DNA of 41,402 bases from positions 1-41,402 of the forward strand of contig CALYAB010000006.1 of assembly GCA_944393395.1 (NCBI GenBank), read 5' to 3'. Position numbers and translations under genes: made by a program. This DNA comes from an uncultured Clostridia bacterium (GTDB lineage: Bacteria; Bacillota; Clostridia; TANB77; CAG-508). The notes under the pieces were generated by a model. The model saw nothing but the letters and a program-made list of their open reading frames with translations, ran no database searches and was not told the origin of the DNA. Below, in pieces: positions 26,428 to 35,050 of this stretch; position 1 is the first letter of the stretch, and the number at the start of each line of letters is the position of its first letter.

Positions 26428-28231
26428 TTTCATTACCTCCATTATTTAAATTTTCTTGTTTTGAATAAAATAAGTTATTTGCTAATAATCCTGCTAATAT
26501 TATTTCTTTGTTTTCTTTAATCCTTGTTTCTGGCTCTTGTAATAATATCTGGGATAATATGTTATTAAATTTAGGATATTTTAAATAAATATTGTAATTA
26601 TATTTTTGGTACAAAAATTCTACTTCTTCTTTTAATTTTTTTATCGTATTTGCTTTTAAAAATGGTTCTGTTACATCTTGCGTTAACTTTTCTGCCTTGC
26701 TTTGATTTAATAAATAGTATACGACTTGTCCAGCTAAGAAATAATATTGTTCATCTGTTTTTATCTGTCCTTCTTGTTTTATAATTTCTTCACATTCATT
26801 TTGAATATTATTTAATTTCATCCCTTCATCCTCTCCTTTTTTATTAAAATATTGTTTATATGCTATCCACAAATCAAATGCTTTTTTCGGATTATATATA
26901 TATCTTTTCTTTTGATTTAAATTGTCTACATACATTTTTTCTATAATCTCTATTGCTATCATATCTAATTTATTTATAAAATTTTTTGAATTTTCTTCTT
27001 CAAATAATTCAAAAAATATAGAATTATATTGCTTTAATATTTCTTTTTTCCAATTTGATAACATTGACTTAGATATCCTTTGTTCATAATCATTATATGA
27101 ATCTTTTATGTAGTTCCTTATACTTTTTTCATTTTCTGCAAACCATATATTACTTGTATACCATCTTAATCCATATATATTTTCTGTTTGAAACGTAATT
27201 GGTTGCTCTTTCTCTAAATAATTTTTGCATATAAATTTTCTTATCTTTGTATTATATTTGCTTATATATCTATAGTCATCAATTCTTGCATTTCCATTGT
27301 TTCCAGCAACTTTTATAATATATGTATTTTTATCCCTTATTTCCTCCTCTTCTTTTGGAATCCCGTGAAAATCCCAATCTTTTGGTAATCTTAACATATC
27401 CTTCCCTGCTACATTATTGTATAACCAAATATACATTTTATTTATCAATTCTATATCTGTGTCACTTACAAATGAACCAATTTTAAAAGGTGTCGACTTT
27501 AATTCTAAGTATGGCTTTTTACTATTTAATCCAAAATTATAATTATTAGAACCATATGTACTTTCACCTATTTTTATATTATTATCATTTGTATTAAACA
27601 ATTTTACTTTTATATATATATTGGATACTCTTTTATATTCTTCTATATCCTCCTTTAAAAATATTTTTATCCATACCTCTTTGGGTAATTCTTCCTTTTC
27701 CAAATCTTGATAGACCTTATCAAATGCTTTTAATATTCTTTCTTCATTTGTTTTTATTTCTTCTTCTGTATATCTTTCTTTTATTAATATTTCTTCTTTT
27801 TTATTGTTTCCTAATTTCATAAGTGACTCATAATATTTATCAATTCCTTTTTTAAATACTTCTATTGGAACAGCATCTTTTGTTGCATCTTTATTGCATA
27901 TCCCTAATACATTTTTATTTTTAAAAAATAATGTATATATATTATTACTACAAATTTTTTTTAGCATTGTATATTTGTTGCCATCTATTTCTTCAGTATA
28001 ATTTGTATCCAAAGCTTTATTAGAAGCTATATATTTACTATAGAAATCTCTTATTTTTATATATTTTTCTAATTCATAACTATCTGACTGTCCTTTTAAG
28101 ATTTGCATCTTTTCGAAATTATTATCCTCGTCAAATACATAGTAATATCCATCTGCTAGTTTATATGTATCAATAATTACATTATCATCTTGAAAATATT
28201 TTTTAAATGTATTTAATAAATCATATGTCAT
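26411..28231 (-). CDS. cas8b: Large Cascade subunit Cas8b (TM1802-like)
   Basis: 606 aa from ATG at 28231, which follows AGGAGGTGAAAAA; the frame extends nine codons upstream without a site. It is assigned as the large subunit by position, length and composition between cas6 and cas7: charged, Tyr/Lys/Asn-rich, with an N-terminal YYVFDEDNN region like the TM1802/Csh1 group. No catalytic motif is expected. The large subunit recognises the PAM and recruits Cas3. This is the least conserved Cas protein, so the family name is less certain than the role. Confidence 0.88.
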   Translation of the reverse strand: MTYDLLNTFKKYFQDDNVIIDTYKLADGYYYVFDEDNNFEKMQILKGQSDSYELEKYIKIRDFYSKYIASNKALDTNYTEEIDGNKYTMLKKICSNNIYTLFFKNKNVLGICNKDATKDAVPIEVFKKGIDKYYESLMKLGNNKKEEILIKERYTEEEIKTNEERILKAFDKVYQDLEKEELPKEVWIKIFLKEDIEEYKRVSNIYIKVKLFNTNDNNIKIGESTYGSNNYNFGLNSKKPYLELKSTPFKIGSFVSDTDIELINKMYIWLYNNVAGKDMLRLPKDWDFHGIPKEEEEIRDKNTYIIKVAGNNGNARIDDYRYISKYNTKIRKFICKNYLEKEQPITFQTENIYGLRWYTSNIWFAENEKSIRNYIKDSYNDYEQRISKSMLSNWKKEILKQYNSIFFELFEEENSKNFINKLDMIAIEIIEKMYVDNLNQKKRYIYNPKKAFDLWIAYKQYFNKKGEDEGMKLNNIQNECEEIIKQEGQIKTDEQYYFLAGQVVYYLLNQSKAEKLTQDVTEPFLKANTIKKLKEEVEFLYQKYNYNIYLKYPKFNNILSQILLQEPETRIKENKEIILAGLLANNLFYSKQENLNNGGNENGEEK

Positions 28232-28242
28232 TTTTTCACCTC

Positions 28243-28923
28243 CTATCTTGCCATGCAAAATCCAAGTCCTAAACTATTTTTTTCTAAGAGTCCTACTGAT
28301 AATATTAAATATGCTAAATTTTGTGACATCGGATCTTCTTTTATCTGTATTTCAAACTTATTTCCAAGTAAGTTTATATTTTTATATGGTATTTTTACAG
28401 GTATTCTATTTATTTTCTTTATATCCTTTATAAAGTCTATATTAATATCTGTTTTATATATTTTTTTATATTTCTTTTGTGTATTTGATAAAATTCTATT
28501 TTTTACAAGTTCTATATTCTCTTTTATATCATAATCTCCATTTTCTGTAGTAATTATAGCTGGTGTTAATGTAATTAATCTTTTTATATTTCTCTGAGTT
28601 CCTGTTTGAAAATTAATTTGTATGACTTTAAAATGTTCATTTTCTGTAGTCTCTAATACTTGCTTTAGTTTTATCATTTTTTCGAATTCAATTCCTCTTA
28701 GATCAAAAGTATATATATTCCCTTTTTTATATATTGTGTCTTTTTCAATAGGGTATAAATTGCAAAACACATAATTTTTGTATGTATTCTCTTCATGAAA
28801 TCTTTCTAGTACTGGATCTTTTAACATCGCATAAGCTATTAGCTTTGATATTTTTTCATATGTTTGTACGTTATTTATATTATCTTTTAACAATATGATT
28901 ACTTTTAAGTTGTAATATTTCAA
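28243..28923 (-). CDS. cas6: crRNA-processing endoribonuclease Cas6
   Basis: 226 aa. A RAMP protein with the C-terminal glycine-rich loop NSLGLGFCMAR and a YLILSVGLLEKN helix, typical of Cas6. It cuts pre-crRNA within the repeat to leave the 8-nt 5' handle. It is the first gene of the operon. The start is TTG at 28923, with AGGAAGGTGA a few nucleotides upstream; there is no ATG in frame nearby. Conserved histidines for catalysis cannot be assigned with confidence (HEEN near residue 43 is a candidate). Confidence 0.93.
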   Translation of the reverse strand: MKYYNLKVIILLKDNINNVQTYEKISKLIAYAMLKDPVLERFHEENTYKNYVFCNLYPIEKDTIYKKGNIYTFDLRGIEFEKMIKLKQVLETTENEHFKVIQINFQTGTQRNIKRLITLTPAIITTENGDYDIKENIELVKNRILSNTQKKYKKIYKTDINIDFIKDIKKINRIPVKIPYKNINLLGNKFEIQIKEDPMSQNLAYLILSVGLLEKNSLGLGFCMAR

Positions 28924-28957
28924 AATATCACCTTCCTCTTTACATTATTACATTGTC

Positions 28958-28999
28958 ATTATATCACATTAGTTTGTTAATTACTGTCGAAATTTGTCG
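28958..28999 (-). promoter_or_regulatory. cas operon promoter with Spo0A-box-like sites
   Basis: The minus-strand -10 TATAAT is at 28963-28958, 34 nt before the cas6 start. The -35 is poor. Over the -35 region the plus strand has TGTCGAA (28985-28991), the Spo0A box core, followed by TTTGTCG (28993-28999), a second partial box. Confidence 0.4.
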
Positions 29000-29139
29000 T
29001 TTTTTATTTTTTATTATACTTTTTTACAATAACTAAATTCATGAACATAGATAAAACGACGAAATAGCTTTGGATTTATTTAATTGCATATAACTAAAAA
29101 CACTAGAATTGTAACATGTTTTTTAACGTTATTTTTTTG

Positions 29140-29172
29140 TTGAATAGGAAAAACTTGATTTTTCCTATTCAA
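29140..29172. terminator. Strong hairpin between the cas and adhesin loci
   Basis: A perfect 14-bp stem (TTGAATAGGAAAAA at 29140-29153 with TTTTTCCTATTCAA at 29159-29172) and a 5-nt loop. T-rich sequence lies to its left on the minus strand (AACAAAAAAATAAC on the plus strand), so it likely works as a backup terminator for the cohesin gene. Confidence 0.75.
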
Positions 29173-29183
29173 TAAAAAAGCAC

Positions 29184-29206
29184 ATGGGAGGTTACAATCC
29201 TCCCAT
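29184..29206 (-). terminator. Intrinsic terminator of the cohesin gene
   Basis: ATGGGAGG (29184-29191) pairs with CCTCCCAT (29199-29206). Read leftward the stem is followed by GTGCTTTTTT. It lies 49 bp after the cohesin gene stop. Confidence 0.8.
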
Positions 29207-29254
29207 TTATTGATTACTTTATAGCAAAATATCTTATCACATATACGATATTTT

Positions 29255-29923
29255 TTATTTATTGCCTCTTCTATATTTCTTATAATAAACTATTACTACT
29301 ATTATTGCTATCACTATTACCATTCCAATTGGTATTATAATATTTTTTATTCCTGTAAATGGTAATATTAAACTAGAAACCGTGTTTTCACTATTTTTAT
29401 TCGTTTCTTGTTGATTAGTATTTGAATTATTTTCTTCTTCACCGGCTCCATTTTGTTCTTTTCCCATTTCAACTTTTTTACTTTCTGCTGGCAAAATTGT
29501 TTCTGTATTTGATGCCTCAAAATTTTCTACTTTTATTTCTGATATCGTATTTATTACATCTGTTTTCGCAATAAATGTTATCTTAGCAATTTCTTGCTTT
29601 GTTGTAACACATTCTCCATCATTTGTTGTTGCTATTATTTTTCCATTATTTATTATTGGAGTATCCCAATTACCTATTCCTTCTAAATTTGTAATTTCAA
29701 ATATTGAATCATCATATTTTATTTCAGCCGTATATGCGCCTATTCCACCTTCTACATTAGTAGGATCGATTTCTATAATTACTTCAAAAGTTTCTCCTTC
29801 CGCAACTTCCGCTCTATTGGCAGTTACTTCTATTTGATAAGAACTATCTACTGCCATTGAAATTGTGATAAAACTTAATATGCTAATTATTGTTAAAATA
29901 ATCATTCTTAATATTCTTTTCAT
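29255..29923 (-). CDS. LPFTG-anchored cohesin-domain surface protein
   Basis: 222 aa. A signal peptide spans residues 1-24 (ending SMA). A cohesin-type beta-sandwich follows at about 27-150: AEGETFEVIIEIDPTNVEGG, then YTAEIKYDDSIFEITNL. An Asn/Glu/Gln-rich linker runs to 185, then a sortase signal LPFTG (187-191), a membrane segment (194-213) and the basic tail YYKKYRRGNK. The protein is therefore expected to be covalently attached to the cell wall with its cohesin outward. The adjacent upstream gene encodes a dockerin protein, so this is probably its anchor. GAGG precedes the ATG. It is read 16 bp after the giant gene, as one operon. Only one cohesin is present, so it is an anchor, not a multi-enzyme scaffold. 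Confidence 0.85.
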   Translation of the reverse strand: MKRILRMIILTIISILSFITISMAVDSSYQIEVTANRAEVAEGETFEVIIEIDPTNVEGGIGAYTAEIKYDDSIFEITNLEGIGNWDTPIINNGKIIATTNDGECVTTKQEIAKITFIAKTDVINTISEIKVENFEASNTETILPAESKKVEMGKEQNGAGEEENNSNTNQQETNKNSENTVSSLILPFTGIKNIIIPIGMVIVIAIIVVIVYYKKYRRGNK

Positions 29924-29939
29924 CTTTTTACCTCATTTA

Positions 29940-32900
29940 TCATTTTTCTACAATGTCTCCATTTGAATCTACAGTCCAATATGGGTTATTTTCGTCAACT
30001 GTAATTGTACATCTACTTGGTAATTTATTTATCCATGGAAGTGTATCTTCCTCTATTTCCACAAGACTTGCTGGAATATTTAATCCTGTTATTGCTAGTG
30101 GACAAGTGCTATATCCTTCAGCAAATGAACCTCTTGCTATTTTAGTTGTTCCTTCTGGTATATTTAATGTTCCTGTTTTTTGGATAGGCACATACCATAA
30201 AGTACTTCCATCTTTTGAATATACACAACCGTCTACTGACTTAAAATCTGGGTTGTCTTCACTAACTATAATTTCATTTATACCATTATATATATATAAT
30301 CCGACACTAAGTGTATTATAACATACTTGAGATTTGCTTGGTTCTTTACACATGATATTATCTGGTCCGTATTCACTAATTTTAAATGTGCTTGGTAATT
30401 TAAGTGTTTTTAGATTACCTGGAAATCCTGCATATCCAGCTAAACTGAATGATAATTCATCAATTTGTTCTACTCCTTCTGGTATTTCATAAAGTCCGTT
30501 TTCTACTGTTTTTGCTGATGGGAATGCTACTAATCTTTTCATATCCTTACTAAATAAAACTCCATCTACTGCTTGGTAATTTTCATTTCCTTCTTCTACA
30601 ACAAATTCTTTCAAAGAATATGTTGCAATGTCATAAAATGTATGTGTTCCATATCCTGTATTTTCTTTTCTATATGTGTCAGGATATGTTGTAGGTGATG
30701 CATCTCCTCCTATATATTTTAGTGTTTTAGGTATAACTATTGTCGTATTCGTACAATTTCTTGCATGGTCAAATAATGCATCTCCCCAGTGTTCTAAATT
30801 TTTAGGTAATATTAATTCTCCTTCCATTTTACTACTGCATTGTCTAAACGCATTTTGATATATATATTTTATAGTATCTGCAAATTTCACACTTGTACAT
30901 TCTGTTCCATAAAAACTATATGCATCAATTGTTACAACTCCTTCTGGAAATACCAATGGTCCTGTTAAACTACTTTTATAGAATGCTCTTTCTGGTATTG
31001 TAACACAGTTTTCAGAAAATTTTACAGTGCTTATTTTTGTGCATTCTGCAAAACAATATTTTCCCATTGTTGTAACTGAATTAGGTATTATTATATTACC
31101 TTCTAAGTTTGTACATTTGTTAAAAGCATAATCTCCTATTATTTTTAAAGTTTCTGGTAATGTTACTTTTGTTAATCCTGATTCTTCAAAAGCTGCTACA
31201 TCAATTTGCTCTACATTTTTTAAATCAATATTAGTAAGGTTTGAATATCCTTTAAATGATTGCCTATTTATTATTTTGACTGTATCTGGTAGTACAATTG
31301 AAGTTACATTATCAAAACCTGTTACTTGTGAATACCCATTTCCTATTTCTTCTACTGTTCTACCATTTATTGTTTCTGGTATCACTACTTCTGTGGCAGA
31401 ACCTGTATATCCTGTAATGCTTGTAACTCCATATTGTGTTGTATAAGTGAATTCTGATGCTGGTGTCTCTGATTTTTTGTTTGTTACTGTTACTTCACAT
31501 GTTGCTTGTTTATTTCCATCTTCTGTTGTCGCTGTAATCGTTACATTCCCTTCTTTTAATCCTTCTACTATACCATATTCATCTACTGTTGCAATTTCTT
31601 CATTGCTTGAGCTCCAAGTAACATTTTGATTTGTTGCATTTATTGGGTTTAATACAGCTGTTAAAAGTGTTTCACTTCCTACTTGTACACTCTCTGTTTC
31701 TTCATTAATTGTTACCCCTATTATTGGGTATACTACATTTATCTCACAAGTTGCTGTATAATTTCCATCTTCTGTTGTTGCTGTTATTGTTGCTTTTCCC
31801 GCTTTTTTCCCTGTCACTTTTATAGTATTACCAGTTGTAGCACTTACTGTCGCAATAACTGAATTACTAGTTTCCCAATTGATATTTTGTTCTGTTCCTG
31901 TCTTTAGTGCTGTTATATCTAATGTTTCTGCACTTGCCATAGTTTCACTTGTTTTGTCTAATTTTATTTCTGGTTCTTCTGCTTCACTTCCTTTTACTGT
32001 AACATTACATTCTAATGTTATTTCTGTTTCATCAACAGTCACTACAAATGTTATTTTTGTTGTTCCCTTTTCTAGTCCTGTTAATTTTAACACTCCAAAT
32101 GTGCCTGTTTTTTCTATTTTTACCACTGATGAATTTTCTACTTTTGAAGTATACGATTTTTCTACATTATCAGGAGTTGTAATAATTGTTAGTATTGTTT
32201 CTTCTCCTGCATTTAACTCTATGTTTGTCTTATCTAATTTGGCTGTTCTTTCCTCAATAATTGTTACTTCAAAAGTTGCTGTTTTTCCTTCATATGTTAC
32301 TGTTAGAGTTTTTGGCCCCAATTCTGTATTATCAAATCCTGTTATCATCTCTGTTGTAATATCTTTCTCTCCTGTAGAACCATCATTATATATTAATTTT
32401 ATTTTTCCTCCAGTTACATCTAGATTTTCACGATTTTGAATATAGTTAGTTTTCTTTGGCATGTTTAAAATTTCTATACTTTCTAAACTCCTTGCTACAA
32501 TATCTCCATTTGAATCCACAGTCCAATATGGATTATTTTCATCTACTGTTATTGTACAACTAGATGGCAATTTATTTATCCATTTCAATACATATCCAGA
32601 AAAATCTTTTAAACTGGCAGGAATATGAAGTGAAGTAATTCCGATTGAACAATAACTTACAGATCCTTCTGGATAAAAGGCTCCATGAGCTATTGTAGTT
32701 GTTCCTTCTGGTATTGTTAAATCTCCTGTTTTTTTCACAGGAACATACCACAAAATACTTCCATCTTTTGAATATACACATCCGTCTATGGATTTATAGT
32801 TAGGATTATTTTCATTTACCTCTATTTCCTTAATTCCATTATATACATAAAAAGCTGAACTTAATGTGTTAAAACTTGCTGAATCTGCATATTTTTCACT

Positions 32901-35050
32901 ACAATTTAAGTTATCTGGTCCATGTTCTTTAATAGTAAAAGTACTTGGTAAAATAATTTTAGTTAAATTACCTGCTGAAGATCCTGCTCTACTGAATCCT
33001 AACTCATCAATTTGTTCCACTCCTTCTGGTATTTGGTAAGTTCCATTTTCCACAATTTTTGCACATGGGAATGAAACTAATCTTTTCCCATCAGCTGTAA
33101 ATAGTACACCATCTACGGCCTTAAATTTTGTATTTCCATCTTCTACAATAAATTCTTTTAATGTTGTAGGTGCCAAATTATAAAATGAATGTGTACCATA
33201 TCCTGTATTTTCTGTACGATATGTTTCATAGAAATATGGATTAGCATCTCCTCCTATTATTTCTAAGCTTTTTGGTATCTTTATACTAGTATTTGTAAAA
33301 TTGGCATGATCAAATTGTGCATCTCCCCAATGTATTAAATTCTTAGGTAAAATCAATTCTCCTTCCATTTTACTACTACAACTCCTGAAAGCATTTTGAT
33401 ATATATATTTAACACTATCTGCAAATTTCACACTTGTAAAATTAGTTCCTTGAAAACATTGTCCATCCAAAACTTCTACTCCCTCTGGAATTTCTAATGG
33501 TCCAGTTAATCCTGTTGAATTAAATGCCCCGTATGGAATTTTTGAGCAGTTTACAGATAATTTTATTTTGATAAGTTTTTTACAATTATTAAAGCATAAT
33601 CTTTCCATTGTATCAACTGAATCTGGAATTATCAAATTACAATTTAGTCCTGTACATCCATAAAAAGCACTATCTTCAATCCTTGTTAATGTATCTGGTA
33701 AAGTAATCTTTTGAAGTCCCGTACATTCTTTAAATGCTGAATATCCTATTGTTTCTATATTTTTCAAATCTATATTTGTAAGTTTTGTATATCCTCTAAA
33801 AGCTGTTCCTTCTATTCTCTTTACAGTATCCGGCAATACCACAGATGTTACATTGTCAAACCCAGATACTTTTGCAGAATTTCCTATCGTCTCTACAGGC
33901 ATTCCATCTATTTTTTCTGGTATTACTACCTCAGTATTAGAACCTGTGTATCCTGTTATAATTATCTTGTTATTTTGTGTTGTATATGTAAATTCTGATG
34001 CTGATGTCTCTGCTTTTTTAGCTGTTACCTCTACTGGGCATGTTGCTTGTTGCTTTCCATCTTCTGTTGTTACTGTTATTTCTACATTTCCTTCTTTTAT
34101 TCCTGTTACTTTTCCATATTCATTTACTGTTGCTATTTCTTCATTGCTTGAGCTCCAAGTAACATTTTGATTGGTTGCATTTATTGGATTTAATACAGCT
34201 GTTAAAAGTGTTTCACTTCCTACTTGTACACTCTCTGTTTCTTCATTAATTGTTACCCCTGTTATTGGATATACTACATTTATTTCACAAGTTGCTGTAT
34301 AATTACCATCTTCTGTTGTTGCTGTTATTGTTGCTTTTCCCGCTTTTTTTCCTGTTACTTTTATAGTATTTCCAGTTGTAGCACTTACTGTTGCAATAAC
34401 TGAATTACTAGTTTCCCAATTGATATTTTGTTCTGTTCCTGTCTTTAGCGCTGTTATATCTAATGTTTCTGCACTTGCAATAATTTCACTTGTTTTGTCT
34501 AATTTTATTCCTGGCTCTTCTGTTTCACTTCCTTTTACTGTAACTTTACATTTTGCTGTGTGTTCTCCATCTTCTGTAGTCGCAGTTATTGTTGCTTCTC
34601 CTTCTGATAATGCTTCTATTGTTAACACTCCATTTTCTGATGATACTAGTTTTATAACTTCTGCATTATCTGATCCCCAGTTAAATTTTTTATTTGTTGC
34701 ATTTTCTGGTGTTATGGTAGCTGTTATTGTTTCTGTTTGTCCTTTTTCTAATGTAATTTCTGTTTTATTTAGTGTTATTCCTGTTACTGGTATATCTGGT
34801 GCATTTACTGTGACATTACATTCTAATGTTATTTCTGTTCCATCAACAGTCACTACAAATGTTATTTTTGTTGTTCCTCTTGCTAAACCTGTTAATTTTA
34901 ATACTCCAAATGTGTCTGTTTTTTCTATCTTTACCACTGATGAATTTTCTACTTTTGAAGTATATGATTTTTGTACATTATCAGGAGTTGTTGTAATTGT
35001 TAGTGTTGTTTCTTCTCCAGCATTTAACTCTATGTTTGACTTATCTAATT
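29940..35050 (-). repeat. Large internal duplication (Big_2 + LRR module, two copies)
   Basis: The adhesin gene contains two successive copies of a module of about 2.5 kb: Ig-like domains followed by an LRR block ending CTITVDENNPYWTVDSNGDIV. The copies lie at about 32490-35050 and 29940-32480. Within them, 34137-34527 and 31594-31970 are nearly identical base for base, while the LRR parts have diverged, suggesting recent gene conversion in the Ig-like part. Such blocks can recombine or misassemble. Confidence 0.75.

Noticed and set aside
20487..28923. Type III or type II CRISPR features, or a second effector module
   Set aside because: All eight genes fit one type I-B set; no cas10, cas9 or csm/cmr genes are visible.
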